DNA of 13,733 bases from Sphingomonas sp. UBA4766 (GTDB lineage: Bacteria > Pseudomonadota > Alphaproteobacteria > Sphingomonadales > Sphingomonadaceae): the NCBI GenBank assembly GCA_002403415.1, contig DHHS01000184.1, positions 1-13,733 on the forward strand. Reading direction: 5' to 3'. Below the pieces are notes generated by a model. It had not been told where the DNA came from and made no database searches. It worked only from the letters and a program-made list of their open reading frames with translations. A program made the translations under genes and the position numbers. The number at the start of each line of letters is the position of its first letter. Positions within the stretch are counted from its first letter, which is position 1. Below, one piece after another: positions 7,829-13,733 of this stretch.

Positions 7829-7844
7829 TTTCATGTTTGTGAAA
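7829..7844. promoter_or_regulatory. Inverted repeat in the divergent phoR/Tat-protein intergenic region
   Basis: The 108-base spacer between the divergent starts of phoR (7762) and the Tat-signal gene (7871) holds TTTCA-N6-TGAAA, a perfect 5+5 palindrome with the size of a dimeric operator. A separate compact hairpin, GGGGGC-GCG-GCCCCC, lies at 7799-7813. I could not assign a regulator or clear -35/-10 elements, and found no Pho box with the 11-base phasing in this spacer. A short palindrome like this could be chance. Confidence 0.25.
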
Positions 7845-7870
7845 GGGCTGAGTGTCATGAAGGGCGGACA

Positions 7871-8281
7871 ATGACCGAAGATACCCCTCCCAATGGCATG
7901 CCAAACGCGCCGATCAACGCGACGCGGCGGCGCGCGCTGATGCTGGGTGCTGTGGGCGCGACCGCAATTGTGTCGATTCGGCCCGCGCTCGCGCAGACGG
8001 CGGCCTCCGTCATCACATGCGAGATTCCGGTGCCCGACGCGGGGCGCGCGGGGCAATTCATTGCAGCGGACGGCACTGTCGTGCCCAGCGGCACCACCGG
8101 CGCTTTTCCGCCTGCTGCCGGACCCTTTAAGGGCGAGGATGTGAAGCGTGCGTTGAGCGGCGGGCAGTTGCCCGGCGTGGATGCCGAACGCAGCCGCGCC
8201 TATATGCAATATATCCGCCGCCTCCAATCGGGGACGAGCGGCTTTACTTGCTTTGCCTCATTGCAAATGCCGCGCGGCTGA
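7871..8281 (+). CDS. Small Tat-signal protein of unknown function, first gene of the HprK-like/PqqD unit
   Basis: A 136-residue protein that I do not recognise as a named family. Residues 18-41 form a twin-arginine signal: TRRRAL, a hydrophobic stretch, then ALA before Gln42. The predicted mature part is about 95 residues, exported folded to the periplasm. It has two cysteines, Cys50 (VITCEIP) and Cys127 (FTCFAS), near the ends of the mature protein, which could form a disulfide. It is also rich in Gly, Ser and Thr (VVPSGTTG, LQSGTSG). The ATG at 7871 follows an AAGGGCGG-type ribosome site; an upstream in-frame start at 7820 has less support. Only 8 bases separate it from the PqqD-like gene, so it is very probably in the same operon. 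It could be the substrate or effector of the downstream kinase system, or simply an exported neighbour. Confidence 0.82.
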   Translation: MTEDTPPNGMPNAPINATRRRALMLGAVGATAIVSIRPALAQTAASVITCEIPVPDAGRAGQFIAADGTVVPSGTTGAFPPAAGPFKGEDVKRALSGGQLPGVDAERSRAYMQYIRRLQSGTSGFTCFASLQMPRG

Positions 8282-8289
8282 GCGCTGAG

Positions 8290-8553
8290 ATGCGGTATTG
8301 CGCCGCAATTGCAGCGACATTGCGGGTGGTGGCGTTTGACGACCTGACGCTGATTTATCACCGCGCCTCGGGGATTACCCATGTGCTGGCGTCGCCTGCG
8401 CCGGAATTGCTGGCCGCGCTGACCGAGCCGCTAACGCTTGCCGAGCTGCGCGCACGGCTGGTCGCTGAGTTTGAGCTGGCCGACGCAGCGGACGGGGCGT
8501 TGCAGGCGCGGCTCGACGAACTGGTAGCGGCCGGGCTGGTGACGGCGGCATGA
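8290..8553 (+). CDS. PqqD-family protein, HPr-rel-A type
   Basis: An 87-residue protein with the PqqD-like small winged-helix fold: short N-terminal strands (RVVAFDDLTLIYHRASGITHVL), then helices ELLAALTEPLTLAELRARL and ALQARLDELVAAGLV. PqqD-type proteins bind the leader part of a peptide substrate and present it to a modifying enzyme. The variant paired with an HprK-related kinase is named HPr-rel-A system PqqD family peptide chaperone in protein family collections, from memory. The ATG at 8290 is preferred to an in-frame TTG at 8248 because the latter would lie inside the previous gene and the domain begins with RYCAAIAATLRVV. The stop overlaps the kinase start by four bases (ATGA), indicating coupled translation. 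The substrate is unknown. Confidence 0.85.
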   Translation: MRYCAAIAATLRVVAFDDLTLIYHRASGITHVLASPAPELLAALTEPLTLAELRARLVAEFELADAADGALQARLDELVAAGLVTAA

Positions 8554-9410
8554 GGCACTGCCACAGCATCCGCATTGGCCCCGTCGGCTTTCGCATCGGC
8601 AGCGACTGGCGCGCGCCGATTGACCAGTTGCGCGACCTGTATCGCGACTATCCCGCGCCCGAGGATGGCGTCCCTGATTTCACGGTGCGGCTGTTCGCGC
8701 AGCGCCCGTGGCGGCGCGTGCTTCGCCCCGCGGTCATGATTGGCGGGGATTATGTCTTGCCAGAGGTCGCACCCCTTCCGCTTGCGCAAGGGTTGCTGGC
8801 GGCGGAAATGGGGATGAACCTGCAAATGGCGCTGGGGCAGCGGCGGTTCCTGTTGCTTCACGCAAGCGTTGTCGAGCGCGATGGGCAGGCGTTGCTAATG
8901 ACGGGGGAATCAGGGGCGGGCAAATCGACGCTTGCGGCATTGCTTGCCGCCCATGGCTGGCGACTGATGGGCGATGAATTCGCCTTGGTCGATTTGGAAG
9001 ATGGACGGGTGCACGCTTTTCCCAGGCTCATCAGCCTGAAAAACCGTGCGATCGACGTGATGACCGCGGCCCTGCCGCAAGCGCGTTTTGGCCCAATGCT
9101 CGCGGGCACACCCAAGGGCGACATCCGCCACCTGGTCCCCGATTCGCGCGCGATTGCCGCCATGAATACGCCCGCGCCGCCCAAGCTGCTGCTATTCCCA
9201 ACCTATGGCCATGTAGCCGATCAGCGCCCGGTGGGCATGGGCGAAGTGTTTGTGCGACTGACCCAAGCATCGACCAACTACACCGCCCTTGGCGAAGCGG
9301 GTTTTGCAGCACTCACCCGGCTGGTGCAAGCGGTGCCCGCGCACGCGATAGACTATCCCGATACCGAGGCGGCGTTGACGACGGTGGAGGCGTTATGGGC
9401 GGCGCGGTAG
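8550..9410 (+). CDS. HPr kinase-like protein (HprK-related kinase A)
   Basis: A 286-residue protein. The core LLHASVVERDGQALLMTGE then SGAGKST parallels the catalytic domain of bacterial HPr kinase: a P-loop GESGAGKST at 119-127, and GDE at 141-143 in the place of the Asp pair that acts in phosphotransfer in HprK. The N-terminal 100 residues do not resemble the N-terminal domain of true HprK, and no HPr gene is nearby. Relatives of this fold phosphorylate peptides in some lasso-peptide clusters (PadeK/ThcoK type), which gives a precedent for a peptide substrate; here that is inference. It is translationally coupled to the PqqD-like gene (4-base overlap) and overlaps the nucleotidyltransferase by 16 bases. 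No signal peptide or membrane helix is seen, so it is cytoplasmic. Confidence 0.88.
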   Translation: MRHCHSIRIGPVGFRIGSDWRAPIDQLRDLYRDYPAPEDGVPDFTVRLFAQRPWRRVLRPAVMIGGDYVLPEVAPLPLAQGLLAAEMGMNLQMALGQRRFLLLHASVVERDGQALLMTGESGAGKSTLAALLAAHGWRLMGDEFALVDLEDGRVHAFPRLISLKNRAIDVMTAALPQARFGPMLAGTPKGDIRHLVPDSRAIAAMNTPAPPKLLLFPTYGHVADQRPVGMGEVFVRLTQASTNYTALGEAGFAALTRLVQAVPAHAIDYPDTEAALTTVEALWAAR

Positions 9411-10408
9411 GAGATGGCCGCGAGCTGGCGGCTGCCTTGCGCGATCCAGCGACCACCGGGACGTTCAATGCGGATGACTGGACCAGCCTGATCGCGATTG
9501 CCCGCGCCGAGCAGATGATCGGTCCACTCGCTCACCGGCTGGCCGGGTTGCCGGTGCCGCCCGCCGTCGCGCGACTGCTCGCCGATGCACGCACATCCGC
9601 CGAGCAGGGGCGGATCGCCGCGCTTTGGGAGGCAGAAATGGCGCGCCGCGCGCTTGCGCCGCTGGGGGTGCCGGTGGTGCTCCTCAAAGGGACGGCCTAT
9701 GTCGCGGCGGGCCTTGAGGCAGGGGTGGGGCGTTCGATCGGCGATCTCGACATTCTGGTTCCGCGCGCATCGCTTGATGCTGTGGAGCAGGTGCTGCTCG
9801 CTGCGGGCTGGGAATGGGTGAAGCCCGATCCCTATGACGACGCCTATTATCGTCGTTGGATGCACGAGCTGCCGCCGCTGATCCACCGAATGCGTGATCG
9901 GATGATTGATGTCCACCACACTATCCTGCCACTGACCGCGCGGATTGCTCCGGATGCGGACGCGCTGATCGCCGATTCGGTTGCGCTCAACAATGGCCTG
10001 CGGGTGTTGAGCCCGGCCGACATGATCGTCCATGCCGCTGCGCATCTGATTGCCGATGGCGACCTTGCGGGGGGGATGCGCAATTTGTGGGACATCCACT
10101 GTTTGGTGCGCGAGATCGGGACCGAGGGGCTGTCGACGCGCGCCGCGCATCACGGGCTGTGGGCTGCGGTGGCACGCGCGATGCGGCTGGCAGCGGCGCT
10201 TTACGAGCCCGAGAGGGCGGAGGAGCGGCCAAGCGCTGCTGACCGGCTGTTCCTGCACCGCGTCACAGCGCGCGACGGCTGGGGTCGGGCAACGCGACCG
10301 GGCACGCGCATGGCGTTCTACCTGCGCAGCCATTTGCTGCGAATGCCCCCGCTCATGCTCGCGCGGCATTTGTGGACGAAATGGCGGCGCGGCCATTCGG
10401 GGCTTTAG
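9395..10408 (+). CDS. Nucleotidyltransferase-family protein (NTP_transf_5-like)
   Basis: A 337-residue cytoplasmic protein. LLKGTAY (96-102) and GRSIGDLDILV (112-122, with Asp117 and Asp119) match the nucleotidyltransferase pattern of a Gly-containing loop followed by a D-x-D metal site. MIDVHHTIL (170-178, Asp172) supplies the probable third acidic residue. The remainder is helical. The family is uncharacterised as to substrate but recurs beside HprK-like and PqqD-like genes, including in lasso-peptide clusters. The ATG at 9395 overlaps the kinase gene by 16 bases, so the three genes form one coupled unit. Possible activities are nucleotidylation of the peptide, of the small exported protein, or of a small molecule; the sequence does not discriminate. 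Confidence 0.85.
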   Translation: MGGAVGDGRELAAALRDPATTGTFNADDWTSLIAIARAEQMIGPLAHRLAGLPVPPAVARLLADARTSAEQGRIAALWEAEMARRALAPLGVPVVLLKGTAYVAAGLEAGVGRSIGDLDILVPRASLDAVEQVLLAAGWEWVKPDPYDDAYYRRWMHELPPLIHRMRDRMIDVHHTILPLTARIAPDADALIADSVALNNGLRVLSPADMIVHAAAHLIADGDLAGGMRNLWDIHCLVREIGTEGLSTRAAHHGLWAAVARAMRLAAALYEPERAEERPSAADRLFLHRVTARDGWGRATRPGTRMAFYLRSHLLRMPPLMLARHLWTKWRRGHSGL

Positions 10409-10445
10409 CCGAGCCGCATCGCCCGCTACCGTAAGCGCAAAGATT

Positions 10446-10449
10446 GGAG
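10446..10449 (+). promoter_or_regulatory. Ribosome binding site deciding the ferredoxin reductase start
   Basis: GGAG (within GGAGAGG) lies 6 bases before the ATG at 10456. An in-frame TTG at 10444 overlaps this site and would have no ribosome site of its own, so the ATG is the start. Confidence 0.7.
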
Positions 10450-10455
10450 AGGCAC

Positions 10456-11751
10456 ATGCGCCACATCGCGATTATCGGTTCGGGGCCGGCGGGCTACTAC
10501 ACCGCCGAGGCATGCCAGAAGCTGTTTGGCGAGGCCGTGCGCATCGACATTATCGACCAGTTGCCGGTGCCATACGGTCTGATCCGCTTTGGCGTGGCGC
10601 CCGATCACCAATCCATCAAGGGGGTGGCCCGCCGCTATGAAGCGGTCGCGCTGACCGACAATGTGCGCTTTGTTGGCAATGTCTGCGTGGGGCGCGACAT
10701 CAGTATCGACGAACTGCACACGCTGTATGACGCGGTCGTGCTGGCGACCGGCGCGCCGCACGACCGATCGCTGGGGATTGCGGGGGAGGATTTGCCGGGG
10801 GTGATCGGCTCGGCCGCCTTTGTCGGCTGGTATAATGGCCACCCGGATTATCAGGAGTTGGCACCGCCGCTTTCCGGCCCGGCCGTCGCGGTGATTGGCA
10901 TGGGCAATGTTGCGCTTGATGTGGCGCGCATCCTGTCAAAAACGCGCGCCGAGTTTGCTGGATCGGACATTACCGAGGCGGCGTTGACCGCGCTCGACTG
11001 CGCGACGATCAGCCGCATCACCATTGTGGGCCGCCGCGGCCCGCACCAGATTGCGATGACGCCAAAGGAATTGGGCGAGCTTGTCCATCTCGACCGCGCT
11101 GCCCCCATGGTAGAGCCGAGCGACTTGCCCCCCGCGGACGCCGACTCAGCGCTTGAACCTGGCGTGCGCAAGTCGGTTGCCCATCTGCGTGATTTCGCGA
11201 CCGCCGCGCCCAAGGCCATCACACTGGCGTTCGACTTCTTTGCCGCGCCCGTGCGGATCGAGGGAGATGGCCGCGCCGAGCGGGTGATTGTCGAACGCAC
11301 CCGGCTTGACGCGCTGGGCGGGGTTAGTGGCACCGGCGAGCTCTACGCAATCCCTGCCACCATGGTCGTGCGCTGCATCGGGTATCGCACGCCGCCCATC
11401 CCCGGTGTTGCTTATGATGAGGGCGCGGGTCGGTTCGCCAATGAAGAAGGGCGGATTGCCGAGGGGCTTTACGCCGTCGGGTGGGCGCGGCGGGGCCCGA
11501 CCGGCACCATCGGCACCAACCGCCCCGATGGCATAGCGATTGCCGACCGCATCGGCACCGAAATCAGCGGCGGCAGCGGGCGCGAGGGGCGTGCCGGGCT
11601 CGACCGCATCCTGTCGGCGCGCGCCGTCGACATCGTGACGTTTCGCGATTGGAAACGGATTGAGGCGGCCGAAATCGCCCGGGCTCGCGCTGGCGCACCG
11701 CGGGAGAAATTCACGTCGATGGCCGCGATGCTCAGCGCGCTTGCCGAATAG
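10456..11751 (+). CDS. NADPH:ferredoxin reductase, adrenodoxin reductase/FprA type
   Basis: A 431-residue flavoprotein of the two-Rossmann-domain adrenodoxin reductase family. The FAD loop GSGPAG is at 8-13, with PYGLIRFGVAPDHQSIKGV (about 39-57) typical of the family. The NADPH loop GMGNVALDVARIL is at 148-160, the basic VGRRG at 191-195, and the signature VGWARRGPTGTIGTN at 341-355. It moves electrons from NADPH to a ferredoxin that may serve P450s, ring hydroxylases or Fe-S assembly. No ferredoxin or P450 gene is visible in this window, so the partner is unknown. It lies 47 bases after the nucleotidyltransferase on the same strand, with its own good ribosome site. Readthrough from the upstream unit is possible but no functional link is evident. 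No T-rich terminator follows. Confidence 0.93.
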   Translation: MRHIAIIGSGPAGYYTAEACQKLFGEAVRIDIIDQLPVPYGLIRFGVAPDHQSIKGVARRYEAVALTDNVRFVGNVCVGRDISIDELHTLYDAVVLATGAPHDRSLGIAGEDLPGVIGSAAFVGWYNGHPDYQELAPPLSGPAVAVIGMGNVALDVARILSKTRAEFAGSDITEAALTALDCATISRITIVGRRGPHQIAMTPKELGELVHLDRAAPMVEPSDLPPADADSALEPGVRKSVAHLRDFATAAPKAITLAFDFFAAPVRIEGDGRAERVIVERTRLDALGGVSGTGELYAIPATMVVRCIGYRTPPIPGVAYDEGAGRFANEEGRIAEGLYAVGWARRGPTGTIGTNRPDGIAIADRIGTEISGGSGREGRAGLDRILSARAVDIVTFRDWKRIEAAEIARARAGAPREKFTSMAAMLSALAE

Positions 11752-11762
11752 GCGCTGTGGGC

Positions 11763-11791
11763 TTGCACCCGCGCGCGCGCGCCGGTATAGG
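11763..11791 (+). promoter_or_regulatory. Sigma-70-type promoter of tRNA-Pro
   Basis: TTGCAC (11763-11768), a 17-base spacer and TATAGG (11786-11791) have ideal spacing, about 50 bases before the tRNA. The spacer is entirely G and C and mostly alternates CG. The predicted transcript would start near 11798 and carry a leader of about 47 bases with a small GCGCG-CAC-CGCGC stem, to be removed by RNase P. Confidence 0.55.
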
Positions 11792-11844
11792 CCCGCCTCC
11801 AAGCTAAGACCGGCTGCGCGCACCGCGCGACCAGCGGGCTCCGT

Positions 11845-11921
11845 CGGGGAGTAGCTCAGCCTGGTAGAGCACTGCCTTCGGGAGGCAGGGGCCGGAGGTT
11901 CGAATCCTCTCTCCCCGACCA
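11845..11921 (+). tRNA. tRNA-Pro (anticodon CGG), CCA encoded
   Basis: A full cloverleaf of 77 bases. The acceptor CGGGGAG pairs perfectly with CTCCCCG (11911-11917), followed by discriminator A and encoded CCA. The D arm is GCTC/GAGC. The anticodon stem CTGCC/GGCAG encloses the loop TTCGGGA with anticodon CGG at 11879-11881. The T arm is GGAGG/CCTCT around TTCGAAT. It reads the proline codon CCG, heavily used in GC-rich genomes. The C1-G72 first pair is typical of bacterial tRNA-Pro. It stands alone between the ferredoxin reductase and the convergent porin gene. Confidence 0.97.
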
Positions 11922-11958
11922 GTTTTGCCGTTCGGGACACGCGATCGTCGGGCGGCGT

Positions 11959-12675
11959 TTAGAAACTGCTCCGCGCACTAATGACTAATGCGGCGCGCCC
12001 ACGCCACGGGCCGCTGTAATAATCGCCGACACTCCCACCCCCGGGGCCTCCTAACGTCGCGTCGGCGGCCAGCGTCAGCCGACTGAGCTGCCGGCTAGCC
12101 CCGATGCTGAGATCATAGCGCAGCGACGCAGTGCCCAGCCGGGGCGGGCCCGATGTTTGAGTGAGGACCCCAGCTGCGGCTCTTAGTTGCCAGCCCGGCG
12201 CAATATCGCGGACAACCGAACCACTGACATAGACGACAGGCACGCTCTGACCGAAATAATCTGCAGTATAGTTGACATAAAGCGATACTTCTTTATGAGT
12301 GACACCAGCATAAACTTCCGCATAGGCTTGCCGGATCCCACCACTGTAAATACTGGTGTAACGATATCCATTAACACCGAAGTCCAGGCTGGTGTCCTTG
12401 GTGATTCGAACGGCGCGACCCGCAAAGAATTGTTGCGCGACAAGGCCAGTCTGTGTGCCCAATCGTACCGTTGCCGAAGTGCCGATATAAAGTCCTGAAG
12501 GATCGTCATAGCTAAGGCTAAGCGTCGCGACCGGATCGCCCTCGCTTAAGGAACGCCCACGAAAGCGCAGGTCATTTTGTGCTGACACTGTCGTCACAAT
12601 TTGTCCTGACGCGGGTGTGGATACAATGAAATTTAGGGTCAGCGTAATGACAAGACCTGATACAATTCGACTCAT
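11959..12675 (-). CDS. TorF-family-like outer-membrane beta-barrel protein
   Basis: A 238-residue predicted porin. A signal peptide (about 1-24, MSRIVSGLVITLTLNF then STPASG before Gln) precedes alternating amphipathic strands, and the protein ends in Phe as expected for barrels inserted by the BAM complex. The first strand region SAQNDLRFRGRSLSEGDP then LSLSYDDPSGLYIGTSA resembles the conserved start of the TorF/gcw_chp putative porin family. Substrate unknown. The ATG at 12675 is chosen; a TTG at 12687 would add MRRA and neither has a good ribosome site. It follows the peptidase by 42 bases and is probably co-transcribed. The GC content is much lower than its surroundings (about 38% over 12241-12300 and near 47% over 12241-12420, by hand count), suggesting separate origin or different codon selection. 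Confidence 0.8.
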   Translation of the reverse strand: MSRIVSGLVITLTLNFIVSTPASGQIVTTVSAQNDLRFRGRSLSEGDPVATLSLSYDDPSGLYIGTSATVRLGTQTGLVAQQFFAGRAVRITKDTSLDFGVNGYRYTSIYSGGIRQAYAEVYAGVTHKEVSLYVNYTADYFGQSVPVVYVSGSVVRDIAPGWQLRAAAGVLTQTSGPPRLGTASLRYDLSIGASRQLSRLTLAADATLGGPGGGSVGDYYSGPWRGRAALVISARSSF

Positions 12676-12717
12676 TGCGCGACGCAATCCGGGAAGGCAC
12701 TGACCAAGGTCGTTAGC

Positions 12718-13733
12718 TTAGCGAATCATCGCCTGCAACAAAGTTGCCCGGGCATCAATCGTTCCGGCGCCGTCCGGGGTCAGCACCAGCCGTGACGCGC
12801 CCTGCCGCGTGCCACGCTGGCGTTCCTCGGTGAGGGCGAGCAGCCCGCTGACATGGGCTGCTGAAAACGAGCTGCCGGTTACCAGATACCAGCTATTGCC
12901 TGTCTGCGTGGTTGGAATGCCACGTCCCGGCGCCACCAGCGCCCCGCGCACTGGCCCGTCGGGATGGTCAGAAACTGCGATCACCCCGCGGTGCGACGCT
13001 GGATAACCGCCATCCGACGCGCGACTATCGACCGAGGCAACGACGCGTATGCCCCGGTCAAGCGCGACGTCAATCAATCGCTGAAGCAGACGATCGGGCG
13101 GTCCGGTCAAGCTGAGGTTTATGATCGTCGCGCCGCGCTCGATCGCGAAGTGGAGCGCGCGGGCCAGCGACAAGCTGTTGCAATGCGATGCGGCCAGATC
13201 CTCAACCTGCCAACATGCCCGTAGTCCCATGAGCCGCGCGCGCGGCGCAACGCCGACCGATCCGATCGCGTTATTGCCGTGCGCGGCGATGATGCCAGCA
13301 ACGCTGGTGCCGTGCGCCTCACCCCGCCCCGCCGCGCGTTCGGTGAAGTTTCGGCTGACGACGACCTGTCCGACGAGGTCGGGGTGATCTTCCTCGATCT
13401 GGCTATCGATGACGGCGATGGTCGCACCGCGCCCTGTTGCGTGGCTGTGCAGTTCCGACAAGTGCCAAAGTCTGGCAGCGGGCGTGGCCGGGAACAACGG
13501 ATCGTTGTAGCGCACCGGCGTGGCCAGCGTTGCAAAATCCTGCATCGGCTGCACCCATTCAAGCGCTCTGTCCGCGCTCAGTCGGGCGATGACGCGCTCA
13601 TAATCAGCGGACGCAGGCACCGTCAGAATGAAGCAGTCGAGTCCAAGCACCGGCATCGGCCAAGTCTTGTCAAAGATCAGCCCGTGGCGTCGGGCCAGCG
13701 CCCGCGCCAAGCGGTCGCGCGCGGCACGGCTCG
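12718..13733 (-). CDS. S8 (subtilisin-like) serine peptidase, 5' end outside the window
   Basis: The frame is open to the right edge (337 residues visible), so the true start is beyond 13733; a TTG at 13710 is not needed as a start. Counting from that TTG, the first 65 or so residues look like a subtilase prodomain. The catalytic domain then shows Asp102 (IAVIDSQ), His133 (EAHGTSVAGI) and Ser281 (VTGSSFSAAHVSG), the full triad in order. The oxyanion-hole Asn normally found in an AAGN motif is not present; the matching stretch is VVASVDSRASDGGYPAS. Four cysteine-poor segments and no C-terminal membrane or autotransporter domain are seen. It lies upstream of the porin gene with a 42-base gap, so the two may form an operon. 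The substrate and cell location cannot be told without the N-terminus. Confidence 0.87.
   Translation of the reverse strand, partial: SRAARDRLARALARRHGLIFDKTWPMPVLGLDCFILTVPASADYERVIARLSADRALEWVQPMQDFATLATPVRYNDPLFPATPAARLWHLSELHSHATGRGATIAVIDSQIEEDHPDLVGQVVVSRNFTERAAGRGEAHGTSVAGIIAAHGNNAIGSVGVAPRARLMGLRACWQVEDLAASHCNSLSLARALHFAIERGATIINLSLTGPPDRLLQRLIDVALDRGIRVVASVDSRASDGGYPASHRGVIAVSDHPDGPVRGALVAPGRGIPTTQTGNSWYLVTGSSFSAAHVSGLLALTEERQRGTRQGASRLVLTPDGAGTIDARATLLQAMIR

Noticed and set aside
9353..10396. A 347-codon minus-strand open frame opposite the nucleotidyltransferase
   Set aside because: The composition is Arg/Pro/His-rich as in shadow frames, whereas the plus strand encodes coherent nucleotidyltransferase motifs and is coupled to its neighbour.
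7871..10408. Calling the PqqD/kinase/nucleotidyltransferase unit a lasso-peptide cluster
   Set aside because: No asparagine-synthetase-like cyclase, no leader protease and no short core-peptide precursor were found in the window. Only tailoring-type genes are present.
11922..11958. Terminator after tRNA-Pro
   Set aside because: Only a TTTT follows the CCA and I could not find a separate stable hairpin in the 37 bases before the porin stop.

Overview
The window is high-GC DNA with the gene content of an alphaproteobacterium, most probably Sphingomonadales (Sphingomonas/Sphingopyxis-like). This is inferred from the phoR-pstSCAB-phoU-phoB order, long PstA and PstC proteins with N-terminal extensions, GCG/CGC-rich codon use, and the HprK-related kinase/PqqD cassette. 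I see no insertion sequence, CRISPR array, rRNA or phage gene.

Layout: (1) Positions 1-335, minus strand: 5' part of a short-chain dehydrogenase resembling the hydroxyacyl-CoA dehydrogenase domain of peroxisomal multifunctional enzyme type 2. (2) 437-7762, minus strand: the complete phosphate-starvation locus, transcribed phoR, pstS, pstC, pstA, pstB, phoU, phoB. Gaps are short or genes overlap, except for about 70 bases on each side of pstS. A Pho-box-like array of three half-sites phased by 11 bases lies inside the 3' end of phoR and would drive pstS. A perfect 9-bp hairpin lies between pstS and pstC. (3) 7871-10408, plus strand, divergent from phoR: a tight four-gene unit coding for a small Tat-signal protein, a PqqD-like carrier, an HPr-kinase-like protein and a nucleotidyltransferase. 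(4) 10456-11751, plus strand: an adrenodoxin-reductase-type NADPH:ferredoxin reductase, then tRNA-Pro(CGG) with its own promoter. (5) 11959-13733, minus strand: a TorF-like outer-membrane porin of unusually low GC, and upstream of it a subtilisin-family peptidase cut by the window edge.

How the parts work together: PhoR/PhoB sense phosphate limitation with PhoU and the PstSCAB transporter, which imports phosphate. The plus-strand four-gene unit is the least understood part. It combines a peptide-binding PqqD fold, a kinase fold and a nucleotidyltransferase fold with a small exported protein, so a peptide-modification system is a reasonable hypothesis. The cyclase and leader peptidase that would make it a lasso-peptide cluster are absent. 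The peptidase and porin form a separate short operon of unknown role.
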